Positions 8,325-16,404 of a stretch of 55,173 bases of DNA are shown here, piece by piece. Location: assembly GCF_020889705.1 (NCBI RefSeq), contig NZ_JACMYP010000023.1:1-55173 (forward strand), written 5' to 3'. The notes under the pieces are model-generated. The model saw only the letters and a list, made by a program, of their open reading frames with translations. It did not search any database and was not told where the DNA came from. Source of the DNA: Bradyrhizobium altum. Lineage in GTDB: Bacteria; Pseudomonadota; Alphaproteobacteria; Rhizobiales; Xanthobacteraceae. A program made the position numbers and the translations under genes. Numbering within the stretch: the first letter of the stretch is position 1; each line of letters opens with the position of its first letter.

Positions 8325-9776
8325 ATGACAGAGGACAGTTCCGCCCGAGGCCCGAGCGACGAGCAACACAAGCGCAAGCGCATCATCGTCAGACGCAACG
8401 GGCCCTGCGAGCCCGAGCCCGGCATCCCGATCGTCGATCATCTCGGCGTGCCGATCGCAGCCGAGGCGCCGGCGCGGCTCTGCCGCTGCGGACAATCGCG
8501 GACAAAACCGTTCTGCGACGACAGCCACGTTGCGCGCGGCTTCACCGGCGCCAAGGATCCACGGCGCGTGCCCGACAAGCTCGACGTCTATGCGGGCCAG
8601 CAGGCCTACGTGTTCGACAATCGCGGCACATGCGCGCATTCCGGCTTCTGCACCGATCGGCTCAACTCCGTGTTTCATCTCGGCGAGGAGCCTTTCATCG
8701 CGCCGAGTGGGGCGCGCCTCGACGACCTCATCAATGCGGTGCGCAGATGCCCATCGGGCGCGCTCGGCATCGGCATTGGCCCCGCGCGGGACGCCAACCT
8801 GTCCGACGTCGACCGGCCGCCACAGATCGAAGTGTCGAAGGACGGCCCCTATCGCGTCACCGGCCATGTCGAACTGGTCGACGAGGATGGCGCGCCGATC
8901 GCACGGAATGCGGGTGCGTCGCAGGAGCATCTCAGCCTTTGCCGCTGCGGCTCGTCGCTGAACAAGCCGTTCTGCAGCGGCATGCACTGGAATGTCGCAT
9001 TTCACGATCCCGTTCCGGATCCAATGCGCGAGCCGACGCTGTTCGAATGGGCGGGCGGATATCCCGCGCTGCTCGACATGACGCGCATCTTCTACAGCCG
9101 CTACGTGCCGGAAGATCCGCTGCTCTCCCCGCTGTTCGCCGAGATGTCGCCGGATCATCCCGAACGGGTGGCGGCGTGGCTCAGCGAAGTGTTCGGCGGA
9201 CCGCGCTTTTACACCGAACGCTATGGCGGCTATCGGCGGATGGTGTCGCAGCACATCGGCAAGGAGATCCGGCCGGAGCAGCGCGCGCTGTGGGCCACCT
9301 ACATGGTGCAGAGCGCCGACGATGCCGGGCTGCCGTCCGACCCGGAATTCCGCGCCGCATTCGTCGCCTATATCGAATGGGGCTCGCGGATCGCGGTGGA
9401 GAATTCCGGCGCCGACGCGAAACCGCCGCCAAACATGCCGGTGCCGCGCTGGTGGTGGGTCTGCAACGCAACGCCCGCCGCGCGGCCGCCCGCAATCGCC
9501 GGCGATGCGCAGGCCGCGAACGAAGTCAGCGTCGCGCTGCCCGGTTCCGGCGAGGCCGTGCAATTCGAGCAGCACATCCGGCCGCTGTTCCGGCCGATGG
9601 ACCGCAACTCGATGCTGTTCGCCTTCGATCTCTGGAAGGAGGCGGACGTCGCCAGGCACAATCGGCACATCCTGGCCCGGCTGGAAGCCGGCACCATGCC
9701 GTGCGACGGTGCCTGGCCGGCCGAACAGATCGCGCTGTTCGCGCGCTGGGCCGATGCCTTGAACGAGCCAACCTGA
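8325..9776 (+). CDS. CDGSH + 4Fe-4S + truncated globin fusion protein
   Basis: A 483-residue multidomain redox protein. In order (numbered from ATG 8325) there are: a first CDGSH 2Fe-2S site with ligands Cys53, Cys55, Cys64 and His68; a divergent mono-cluster 4Fe-4S region with CAHSGFC (Cys103, Cys109) and RRCPSGAL (Cys142); a second CDGSH site (Cys206, Cys208, Cys217, His221); and a group-II-like truncated globin at about 235-360 with a probable proximal His310 in SQHIGKEI. A short C-terminal domain opens FEQHIRPLF and contains MPCDGAWP. The domains suggest electron transfer to a haem that handles oxygen, NO or a peroxide; the substrate is unknown. A TTG nine bases upstream (8316) is a possible alternative start. 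Divergent from HxlR and followed by a terminator. Confidence 0.85.
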   Translation: MTEDSSARGPSDEQHKRKRIIVRRNGPCEPEPGIPIVDHLGVPIAAEAPARLCRCGQSRTKPFCDDSHVARGFTGAKDPRRVPDKLDVYAGQQAYVFDNRGTCAHSGFCTDRLNSVFHLGEEPFIAPSGARLDDLINAVRRCPSGALGIGIGPARDANLSDVDRPPQIEVSKDGPYRVTGHVELVDEDGAPIARNAGASQEHLSLCRCGSSLNKPFCSGMHWNVAFHDPVPDPMREPTLFEWAGGYPALLDMTRIFYSRYVPEDPLLSPLFAEMSPDHPERVAAWLSEVFGGPRFYTERYGGYRRMVSQHIGKEIRPEQRALWATYMVQSADDAGLPSDPEFRAAFVAYIEWGSRIAVENSGADAKPPPNMPVPRWWWVCNATPAARPPAIAGDAQAANEVSVALPGSGEAVQFEQHIRPLFRPMDRNSMLFAFDLWKEADVARHNRHILARLEAGTMPCDGAWPAEQIALFARWADALNEPT

Positions 9777-9807
9777 TCGTGACGCCAGGCTCCCGACAGA
9801 CCGGTTG

Positions 9808-9857
9808 AACCCGCCTCGCCGGCGTGCTGCAATCGCCGCAGCAAGGCGGGTTTCTTT
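9808..9857 (+). terminator. Rho-independent terminator after the globin fusion gene
   Basis: An outer stem AACCCGCC/GGCGGGTT (9808-9815 and 9845-9852) encloses an inner TGCTGC/GCAGCA stem and is followed by TTTCTTT. It sits between the fusion gene and the esterase gene, arguing that they are separate transcripts. Confidence 0.7.
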
Positions 9858-9861
9858 GGCG

Positions 9862-10785
9862 ATGCGACGGTGCCCAATCGGCTTACCGGCTTTGGCCGGC
9901 GCACTTGCGTTGAGCAGTGTGCCGGCGGCTGCGGATTCGCTCGTCATCAACGGCACGACGCGAACATTCACGCTGCAGGCTCCGGCCGCCAAGCCGGCGC
10001 CGCTCGTCATCGTGCTGCACGGCAAGACCCAAAGCGGTGCCGACATGATCACGCGGACATCGTGGCCGCTGATCGCCAGGCGCGACGGCTTTGCAGCGGT
10101 CTATCCCGATGGGTTGAACCGCGCCTGGGCCGACTCCCGGCCGGACCAGCGGCGTGCCGGCAATCCGCCGCCGGAGGGCACCGACGACGTTGCCTTCATC
10201 ACCCAATTGATCGCGAAGCTGGTGGGCGACGGTGTCGCCGATCCGAGGCGGATCTATGTCACCGGCATCTCCAACGGCGGCGCGATGGCCATGACGCTCG
10301 CCTGCGAACGCGCCGACCTGTTCGCCGCGGCGGCCAGCGTCGTCATGAACCTGACCGACGAATCCGCCCGCGCCTGCCGGCCCACGCGTCCGATACCGAT
10401 GCTCCTGATGAACGGCACCATCGATCCACTGGTCCCCTATCAGGGCGGCCGCGGCACCAGCTATTTTGCCGTCGACGGTTTCTGGTCGACCGAGCGCACA
10501 CTGGAATTCTGGCGACGCATCGATGGCTGCGAGACCAGGGACGCCGCAGCCACCGATCTGCCCGACCGCAATCCGTTCGATCAATCGACCGTCACGCGGA
10601 TCGACTCGGCCTGCCCGCAGGGACGTGACGTTGTGCTTTACCGCGTGAATGGCGGCGGGCACCGCATGCCCGGCCACTTCCCCGACGCGCATTTTACGAA
10701 ATTGGCGGCGACGCTGCTCGGGCCCCAAAACGGCGACATCGACGGCGCCGACACGATTTGGGCGTTCTTCGCGCGATTTCCGTGA
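9862..10785 (+). CDS. PHB-depolymerase/LpqC-type secreted esterase
   Basis: A 307-residue exported alpha/beta hydrolase. ATG 9862 was chosen because it opens a signal peptide (residues 1-25, cleavage at PAAADS); an upstream TTG start would bury it and lies in the terminator. The oxyanion segment VIVLHGKTQSG, the lipase box GISNGG with nucleophile Ser137, the acid Asp188 (NGTIDPLVPYQGG) and His267 (NGGGHRMPG) make a full catalytic triad. The family cleaves polyhydroxybutyrate oligomers or feruloyl esters outside the cytoplasm; the substrate here is not fixed by sequence. A PhaC-like gene lies 0.6 kb downstream on the other strand. Confidence 0.87.
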   Translation: MRRCPIGLPALAGALALSSVPAAADSLVINGTTRTFTLQAPAAKPAPLVIVLHGKTQSGADMITRTSWPLIARRDGFAAVYPDGLNRAWADSRPDQRRAGNPPPEGTDDVAFITQLIAKLVGDGVADPRRIYVTGISNGGAMAMTLACERADLFAAAASVVMNLTDESARACRPTRPIPMLLMNGTIDPLVPYQGGRGTSYFAVDGFWSTERTLEFWRRIDGCETRDAAATDLPDRNPFDQSTVTRIDSACPQGRDVVLYRVNGGGHRMPGHFPDAHFTKLAATLLGPQNGDIDGADTIWAFFARFP

Positions 10786-10836
10786 GCGGTGCTGCAAATT
10801 GTGCAGTGGCGGTGGTCGCCGTGACAGGCTAGAGGG

Positions 10837-10930
10837 TTGGTTCTGATCAAATCAGAACCAAACCTGTCGATCTCTTGTCTTGACGCGTTTTCTTCACGCG
10901 AACCGGTAGCCACTTCGCTTGAAAACGCTA
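10837..10930 (+). repeat. Dispersed intergenic repeat, copy A
   Basis: Begins with a perfect 11-bp palindrome stem (TTGGTTCTGAT, 3-base loop, ATCAGAACCAA) and continues with a conserved block, GACGCGTTTTCTTCACGCGA then ACCGGT, CCACTTCGCT and GAAAACGCT. The same block is found at 17628-17681 and, inverted, at 38041-38095. The 5' hairpin part differs between copies while the GACGCG...AACGCT block is conserved. Confidence 0.75.
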
Positions 10931-10962
10931 TAGACATGCCCGCCATTCAAGTGGAGACCCAA

Positions 10963-11313
10963 ATGAGCATTCAGCGTTTCGAAATCGGCCCGCGCATGAG
11001 CCAGGCCGTCGTGCACGGCAACACCGTCTATCTCGCCGGCGTCGTCGCCGGCAAGGCCGCGGGCGGCAGCGTCACCGACCAGACCAAGGACATCCTGTCG
11101 ATCATCGACGGCCACCTCGCCAAGGCGGGCACCGATAAGTCGAAGCTGCTCAGCGCGACCATCTACATCACCGACATGAAGACGTTCCCGGAGATGAACG
11201 CGGTGTGGGACGGCTGGGTCTCGGAGGGTAACACCCCGGCCCGCGCTACCGTCGAGGCCAAGCTCGCAGCGGCGCAGTACAATGTCGAGATCATGGTCGT
11301 CGCGGCGAAATAA
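10963..11313 (+). CDS. RidA/YjgF-family protein
   Basis: A 116-residue protein of the RidA fold. Start ATG 10963 has GGAG six bases ahead; the longer open frame upstream only reads through the repeat. The signature TPARATVEAKLA carries the invariant Arg94 that binds the carboxylate of 2-imino acids. Members hydrolyse reactive enamine/imine intermediates to keto acids and NH3 in the cytoplasm, though divergent members do other deaminations. Single gene, closed by a strong terminator. Confidence 0.88.
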   Translation: MSIQRFEIGPRMSQAVVHGNTVYLAGVVAGKAAGGSVTDQTKDILSIIDGHLAKAGTDKSKLLSATIYITDMKTFPEMNAVWDGWVSEGNTPARATVEAKLAAAQYNVEIMVVAAK

Positions 11314-11344
11314 GCGCGACGCACGTTGTCACGACGGATGTCGG

Positions 11345-11386
11345 ATGCCCCGAATTGCAAAATTGCAGTTCGGGGCATTTTTATTT
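11345..11386 (+). terminator. Strong rho-independent terminator after ridA-like gene
   Basis: A perfect 10-bp stem, ATGCCCCGAA (11345-11354) and TTCGGGGCAT (11369-11378), followed by TTTTTATTTT. It ends just before the convergent hydrolase gene. Confidence 0.9.
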
Positions 11387-11392
11387 TGCACC

Positions 11393-12550
11393 TCACGCGC
11401 TGATCCGCGATCGCTCGCCCGCGGCCTCACCGAGATCAGACTGAAGCCAGCGGGCAATCCGGCGCCACGAACCGGCCAGAGCCCTGCGACCCATGAACAG
11501 GCCGAGGTGGCCACACGGCTCGGTCTCCCTTTGCAGCCACGCGGGCGGTGTGCCCAAGAGCCGCATTGTGGCAAATGCCTGGTCAGGCGGAACAACGATG
11601 TCGTTCTCCGCGGCGAGCAGGAAGACTGGCAGCTTCACCTCAGCAAGATCGATCTTGCAGCCAAGCGCAACGAAGTCTCCGGCCGCGATCCGGTTCTGGC
11701 GAAAGATCCACTCGGTCACTTCGAGGTAGTAGATCCCCGGCAGATCGAGCGTCTCGCCGTTCCAGCGCCTGAAACGATCGAGCAGCGCCCGCGCATCCTC
11801 CGACTCGCCGTCGAGCGGCCGCTGCAGCGCCGCTTCCACGTCAAGCTGGCTGAACGAGATGCTCCAGAGCTGCAGCATGTGCTTGCCGCTGACGATCCCA
11901 TCTCCCTGACGCACCATTGCCTCGAAGCCTTGCTGCGGAAGCGAGGCGACCATCCGCGAAAGCTGCGACGGCACCGAGAGGTCGACCGGGCTGCCCGCAA
12001 GCACGAGCCGCCGCACCTTGCCGGGAAACCGCGCCGCATACAGCAACGACAGCCAGCCGCCCTGACAGAGACCTGCAAGGTCGACAGGCGGCCCAATCGT
12101 GTCGACGGCCACGTTGAGATCGGACAGATAGGTGTCGATCGAGAAATATCGCATCTCCGGTGCCGCCGAGAGCCAATCCGTGAGATAGAGACGTGCAATA
12201 CCCGCGCCCTGTAACGCCTCCATCAGGCTGTGGCCGGGTGCAAGATCCGCTATCTTCGCGCGGTGCAGCGCATAGGGTGCGCAGACCAGCAGCGGCTGGC
12301 CTTCGCCAGCTCTCGAGAAGTCCAGCAGACGCATCGACGGCAGTTGCAGCGCCACCGAATTGGCCGTCGTCCAGGGCAGCGCCGCCACTTCGTCCGCCGC
12401 ATCTGTCGGTTCGGGCGCGCGACTGGGGTACCACTGCGAGTAGATATCGAGCGCCAATCGCGTGGCTTCAAACGGCCATAGCCAAGCGTGCTGCACCCAG
12501 TCGGCGCTGGCACTTCGTTCCGATGGGTCCGCCTTTTCGTGCAAGCTCAT
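11393..12550 (-). CDS. PhaC-like alpha/beta hydrolase with Cys nucleophile
   Basis: A 385-residue alpha/beta hydrolase. The nucleophile elbow is GLCQGG (Cys162), the lipase-like box of polyhydroxyalkanoate synthases, in which Cys replaces Ser. The acid is probably Asp317 (AAENDIVVP) and the base His348 (CGHLGLFMG), both placed as in PhaC. The upstream strand LLVCAPYALHRAKIADL also resembles the synthase core. At 385 residues it is shorter than typical class I PhaC (about 580-600), so it may be a PhaC-related hydrolase or a minimal synthase. It faces the RidA gene and lies near a PHB-type esterase. ATG 12550 has no strong ribosome site. Confidence 0.72.
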   Translation of the reverse strand: MSLHEKADPSERSASADWVQHAWLWPFEATRLALDIYSQWYPSRAPEPTDAADEVAALPWTTANSVALQLPSMRLLDFSRAGEGQPLLVCAPYALHRAKIADLAPGHSLMEALQGAGIARLYLTDWLSAAPEMRYFSIDTYLSDLNVAVDTIGPPVDLAGLCQGGWLSLLYAARFPGKVRRLVLAGSPVDLSVPSQLSRMVASLPQQGFEAMVRQGDGIVSGKHMLQLWSISFSQLDVEAALQRPLDGESEDARALLDRFRRWNGETLDLPGIYYLEVTEWIFRQNRIAAGDFVALGCKIDLAEVKLPVFLLAAENDIVVPPDQAFATMRLLGTPPAWLQRETEPCGHLGLFMGRRALAGSWRRIARWLQSDLGEAAGERSRISA

Positions 12551-12738
12551 TCACCGATTGATCGCCACCGGAATAGTCCGACCGGCACGGATCGAAGCCT
12601 TGACCCTGATCAAGAACCGACGAATTCACGTTGGTCACTCTACGCCAAACCCGCCGGGACGGCAGCCACGCCGGGACGTCACGATTTCGCGATCCCGGCA
12701 CGCCTTGCAGCCAGGCGCGGACACCATCGCTTCGGCGG

Positions 12739-13797
12739 CTATGCGGCGCGCGCCGCGCTCTTCTCTGCATCGAGCCTGCGTGCGAACAGCCAGCGGAAAT
12801 AGGTCAGCGGCGCATCGGCGCCGATCGCCAGCAGCTGATAATCCGGATCGACGTCGAGCACCTTCTGCTGCGCCTCGATGAAATCCTTGTCCTCGTTGAA
12901 GGCCTCCTCGAGGGAATGCCGCAGCGACAGCGAAATGTTCGGATTGTCGGTGTCGAAATCGTGCAGGTAGTTCCAGAAGAAGTGCGTCGACGAGCGCGTC
13001 TCCGGCGTCATGAACTGCGCGTTGCGGTATTGCCGCGTGCCCGGAACCTGGACGCCTTTCTCCACGCCCTGCCCCGCCGGCGCAAATGTCGTGTCGAGCG
13101 TGAAGATGCCCGGCACGATCATGCGGCCGATATTGCGACGATCGACCTTGTCGTCGCGGTTGGAGATCACCTTCTTGTGGTAGGGCGGCGCATCGGCGCC
13201 CATGTGCCAACGCTCGACGCGGAAGCCGTCGTCGAGCTTCTCGATTGCGACCGGCTTGGTCTTGTAGGCGTATTCCTCGGAGCCGCCGAGCGTGTTGGTG
13301 TGCACGAAGGCCAGATGCGCGAAGTCGCTGAGGTTATCGACGATCAGGAGCCAGTTGGCCTTGTAGTGCATGTAGCCCGGCAGGCCGCGCCATTTGGGAT
13401 CCTCGAGCGGCGGATAGTCGAGGATCAGCTTCGGATCGGCCTTCTCGGGATCGCCGGTCCAGATGAAGATCATGTTGTAGCGCTCGACCACCGGATAGCT
13501 GCGGACGCCGAGCTTGGCCGGGATCGCGTCCTGACCGGGGATCTGGATGCACTTGCCGTCGGCCGCGAACTTCATGCCGTGATACATGCACCTAATGTCG
13601 TCACCCTCGACGCGCCCCATCGAGAGCGGCGCGGCGCGATGGCAGCACCGGTCGTCGAGCGCGACCACCTTTCCGCTGGCGCCGCGATAGATCACGATCG
13701 GCCGCTCCAGGATGGTGCGCGCCAGCTTCTTGCCGTCGATCAGCTCGTGATTCAGCGCCGCCACGTAACCAGGCGTTGCGCAGGAAAATTCCGTCAT
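12739..13797 (-). CDS. VanA-type Rieske oxygenase, 5' frameshift
   Basis: A 352-residue oxygenase component of a Rieske non-haem iron system. The Rieske 2Fe-2S ligands are Cys51, His53, Cys70 and His73; the mononuclear iron motif is D154N..D158..H161....H166. Homologues such as vanillate O-demethylase attack aromatic ethers or acids using a separate reductase, which is not adjacent. The natural start appears to be ATG 13804, with GGGAGG five bases ahead, encoding MADDGIFLRNAW; one extra base near 13767-13768 then throws the frame. Reading from ATG 13797 restores the rest but replaces the conserved FLRNAWY opening. It is divergent from a LysR gene. Confidence 0.82.
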   Translation of the reverse strand: MTEFSCATPGYVAALNHELIDGKKLARTILERPIVIYRGASGKVVALDDRCCHRAAPLSMGRVEGDDIRCMYHGMKFAADGKCIQIPGQDAIPAKLGVRSYPVVERYNMIFIWTGDPEKADPKLILDYPPLEDPKWRGLPGYMHYKANWLLIVDNLSDFAHLAFVHTNTLGGSEEYAYKTKPVAIEKLDDGFRVERWHMGADAPPYHKKVISNRDDKVDRRNIGRMIVPGIFTLDTTFAPAGQGVEKGVQVPGTRQYRNAQFMTPETRSSTHFFWNYLHDFDTDNPNISLSLRHSLEEAFNEDKDFIEAQQKVLDVDPDYQLLAIGADAPLTYFRWLFARRLDAEKSAARAA

Positions 13798-13846
13798 CGG
13801 CCATGTCAGCCTCCCAATGCAATGTTGCTTGCAATGAGGTTAGGTG

Positions 13847-13863
13847 ATCCCGGTCATCGGGAT
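13847..13863. promoter_or_regulatory. Candidate operator between Rieske and LysR genes
   Basis: Perfect inverted repeat ATCCCG-N5-CGGGAT in the 106-bp divergent intergenic region, suitably placed for LysR binding. Two GCAATG direct repeats lie beside it (13818-13836). No binding evidence beyond symmetry and position. Confidence 0.4.
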
Positions 13864-13910
13864 AATCCGATTTGGCTGGACACACTGTACCGCTGGATGG
13901 ACAATCGGCC

Positions 13911-14819
13911 ATGGAGTGGCGCGACTGGGAGTTGTTTTGCGAGGTTGTCGAGCATGGCGGCTTCACCGCGGCCGCGCGCGTGCTCGGGCATCCCAAATCG
14001 AGCCTCAGTGCTGCGGTGCAGCGTCTCGAGGCCAATCTCGGGCTGCGGCTGATCGAGCGGACCACGCGGCACCTGCGGCTGACCGATTCCGGCGAGACCA
14101 TCTATCGCAAGGTTCGCCCGCTGTTCGCCGCACTGCACGACACCCACAGCGAGGCGCTGGCGATGAGCAGCGCCGTTTCGGGCACCCTGCGCATCAAGGC
14201 GCCCTACGAATTCGGCGCGCATCACGCAGGGCCGGTCGCCTGCGCCGTGATGGGCCGCCATCCGGAGCTCGCGATCCGGATCGACGTCGAGCACGACATC
14301 GTCAACCCGATCGCGGAAAATTACGACATCGTGTTCGCGATGCTGGAGGCGCCGCTGCCGTCGGCGGGCATCGTGATCCGCCGCGTCTTCACCCTCGAGC
14401 GCGGCCTGTTCGCGGCGCCGGCGCTGCTGGAGAAGTTCGGCGAGCCGCGCACGCTGGATGAGTTGAGGAAGCTGCCGCTGTTGACCGGTCCCAGCGATCC
14501 GCCATGGGCGATCACCGCACCCGGCGGTGTGGTCGAGCATCTCGCTGTCGATCGCGCGCGCCTCACCAGCTCGAATGCCCATGTCCGCCTGCAGGCGGCG
14601 CTCGCCGGACATGGCGTGCTGCGGGTGACGGCGAGCTACACCCGCGCGGCGGTCGCGGCCGGCGAGTTGCGGCGGCTGCTGCCGGACCATGCCTGCGAGC
14701 CGCTCAACGTGCACGCGCTGCTGCCGGCGCGGCAATTCGTCCCGGCCAAGGTGCGCTGCTTCCTCGATGCGATGGAGGCGCACGCGCGCGGTGATCCGGA
14801 GGCCTATATCAGGCCGTGA
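13911..14819 (+). CDS. LysR-family transcriptional regulator
   Basis: A 302-residue LysR protein. ATG 13911 starts right at the N-terminal helix MEWRDWELFCEVVEHGGFTA; the winged helix (PKSSLSAAVQRLEANLG) and the linker (TTRHLRLTDSGE) are canonical. The C-terminal effector domain begins about residue 90 (GTLRIKAPYEFG). It is divergent from the Rieske oxygenase, the usual arrangement for a regulator and its catabolic target, so it probably controls that gene in response to an aromatic effector. Confidence 0.9.
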   Translation: MEWRDWELFCEVVEHGGFTAAARVLGHPKSSLSAAVQRLEANLGLRLIERTTRHLRLTDSGETIYRKVRPLFAALHDTHSEALAMSSAVSGTLRIKAPYEFGAHHAGPVACAVMGRHPELAIRIDVEHDIVNPIAENYDIVFAMLEAPLPSAGIVIRRVFTLERGLFAAPALLEKFGEPRTLDELRKLPLLTGPSDPPWAITAPGGVVEHLAVDRARLTSSNAHVRLQAALAGHGVLRVTASYTRAAVAAGELRRLLPDHACEPLNVHALLPARQFVPAKVRCFLDAMEAHARGDPEAYIRP

Positions 14820-14928
14820 CCTGCGCATCGGTTGCGTGCGCGATGACCTGCGAGGTAATCGATCGGCGCAGGCGAACCTTCGATAGTCCGGACAGCCGCA
14901 CAGTCCGGCACTTCAGAAGGAGAGCACC

Positions 14929-15291
14929 ATGACCGACCACACGACCATCGCGCGCCGCTATATTGAACTCTGGAACGAGCGGATGCCGAGCCGACGCCGC
15001 GAGATGCTGAGCGAGAACTGGACCGCCGATGCGCGTTATGTCGATCCGATGATGAGCGGCGACGGCCATGAGGGCGTCGACGCGCTGATCGTGGGCGTGC
15101 AGCAGAAGTTTCCGGACTTCACCTTCAAGCTGATCGGCGAGCCGAACGGCTTCGGCGACCACGTCCGCTTCTCCTGGGGCCTCGGGCCGAACGGCGTCGA
15201 CAGCCCGATCAAGGGCACCGACTTCGCCATGCTGAAGGACGGTCGGATCAGGAGCATCACCGGGTTCCTCGACCAGGTGCCGGGCGCCTGA
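14929..15291 (+). CDS. NTF2-like/SnoaL-like domain protein
   Basis: A 120-residue single-domain protein with an AAGGAG ribosome site ahead of ATG 14929. The pattern (RRYIELWNERM, DARYVDPMMSGDGHEGVDALI, FRISGFLDQ-like end) is the cone-shaped NTF2/SnoaL fold used by small isomerases, cyclases and dehydratases or simply as a binding pocket. No catalytic assignment is possible. It follows the LysR gene by 110 bp on the same strand. Confidence 0.75.
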   Translation: MTDHTTIARRYIELWNERMPSRRREMLSENWTADARYVDPMMSGDGHEGVDALIVGVQQKFPDFTFKLIGEPNGFGDHVRFSWGLGPNGVDSPIKGTDFAMLKDGRIRSITGFLDQVPGA

Positions 15292-15307
15292 CCCAGGCTC
15301 CCCACAG

Positions 15308-15414
15308 TCGTCATTCCGGGGCGACGCGCAGCGTCGAGCCCGGAATCCATTCAGCCGCAGCGCTTGCGGTCCGATGGATTCCGGGCTCTCGCTTCGCGAG
15401 CCCCGGAATGACGA
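15308..15414. repeat. 107-bp palindromic intergenic element
   Basis: Perfect 15-bp terminal inverted repeats, TCGTCATTCCGGGGC at 15308-15322 and GCCCCGGAATGACGA at 15400-15414, with further internal symmetry (CCCGGAATCCAT / ATGGATTCCGGG). The transcript would fold into a long imperfect hairpin. Elements with this CATTCCGGGG signature are common between genes in Bradyrhizobium genomes. Confidence 0.8.
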
Positions 15415-15500
15415 GGGGACAGAACGCCAACGCCGTTACGTCAACCGCTTCCACCCCCGCAATGTCGCTGCTAGTCTTCCCGAAACACAGGGAGGACGCC

Positions 15501-16298
15501 ATGAAGGCAGATTACGCCTTCAAGACTTCGGTCGTCAGCGACATCACGCCGGCGCTGCTGGCGATCGGCCGCGACGGCTTTCCGCAAGCCCTGATCGGCG
15601 CGCTGCGCCGCGTCGCCGGTGTCGGTCACTGCATGGTGTTCTCGTTCACGGGCCCGCGGTCCGCCGCGTGCCTGCTCGACGTCGGCAACATCCCGACCGG
15701 ACGCGACCTCGGGATCGCCTATTCGGAACATTTCCATCAGGCCGACCCGAACCGCGAGGCGGTGTTCGAGGGCCAGGCGCAGGCCGTGCCGATCCTGCTG
15801 CCGACCTTTGCGCGCCGGATGTACAGCGACGGCTATCGGAAGATTTTCTTCGACGATTCCGACATCGTCGACAAGTTCGCCTCTGCGATCTGGACAGGCG
15901 ACACCTGCTTCTACGTCAATTTCTACCAGATCACCGAGCAGGGCCGCTTCAGCCGCGAGCAGATCGCGCGCCTGGCCGCGGTGGCGCCCGCGTTGACCGC
16001 AGCCGTGGCGCGGCACTTCCAGCGCGATCCGGCAGCGGACGCCGATCCGATCGCGCGGCTGAAGAGCCTGTTTGCGACCACTGAGCCGCTCGCCAGACTG
16101 ACCGGCCGCGAGAAGGAGGTGTGCCTGGGCATCCTTTCGGGCCTCAGCTCGGAAGCGATCGCGGCCGAGCTCGGCATCGGGCTGCACTCCGCCCTCACCT
16201 ATCGCAAGCGCGCCTATGACAAGCTCGGCATCTCCTCGCAGAACGAGCTGTTCGCGATCGCACTGCGCCTGATGGCATCGGCACGCCAGCTGAACTGA
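15501..16298 (+). CDS. LuxR-type HTH transcriptional regulator
   Basis: A 265-residue protein from ATG 15501, with GGGAGGA five bases ahead. The C-terminal third is a GerE/LuxR helix-turn-helix (LTGREKEVCLGILSGLSSEA, then LGIGLHSALTYRKRAYDKLG). The N-terminal 190 residues form an uncharacterised sensor-like domain without the acyl-homoserine-lactone signature. It lies between the NTF2-like gene and a P450 gene on the same strand, so it may regulate the oxidative genes around it. Confidence 0.85.
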   Translation: MKADYAFKTSVVSDITPALLAIGRDGFPQALIGALRRVAGVGHCMVFSFTGPRSAACLLDVGNIPTGRDLGIAYSEHFHQADPNREAVFEGQAQAVPILLPTFARRMYSDGYRKIFFDDSDIVDKFASAIWTGDTCFYVNFYQITEQGRFSREQIARLAAVAPALTAAVARHFQRDPAADADPIARLKSLFATTEPLARLTGREKEVCLGILSGLSSEAIAAELGIGLHSALTYRKRAYDKLGISSQNELFAIALRLMASARQLN

Positions 16299-16321
16299 AG
16301 AACCTGAGCCGCCGCCTCTCC

Positions 16322-16343
16322 CTGTCCCCAACCGTGGGGACAG
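16322..16343 (+). terminator. Hairpin after the LuxR-type gene
   Basis: Perfect 9-bp stem CTGTCCCCA / TGGGGACAG closed by the tetraloop ACCG, 24 bp after the stop codon. No U tract follows, so termination efficiency is uncertain; an attenuator is possible. Confidence 0.5.
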
Positions 16344-16404
16344 ACCGGTCACGTCTGTCGGCCTATGCTCGGCTCGAAACCTGAGGCCAACCTGAGATCA
16401 CGTC

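Noticed and set aside
8313..10052. A 579-codon frame antisense to the globin fusion gene
   Set aside because: His/Arg-rich shadow typical of the complement of GC-rich coding sequence; the sense strand shows clear metal and haem motifs.
10837..10962. A longer RidA protein starting at 10837
   Set aside because: The extra N terminus is a translation of the dispersed repeat; the ribosome site and family alignment support ATG 10963.
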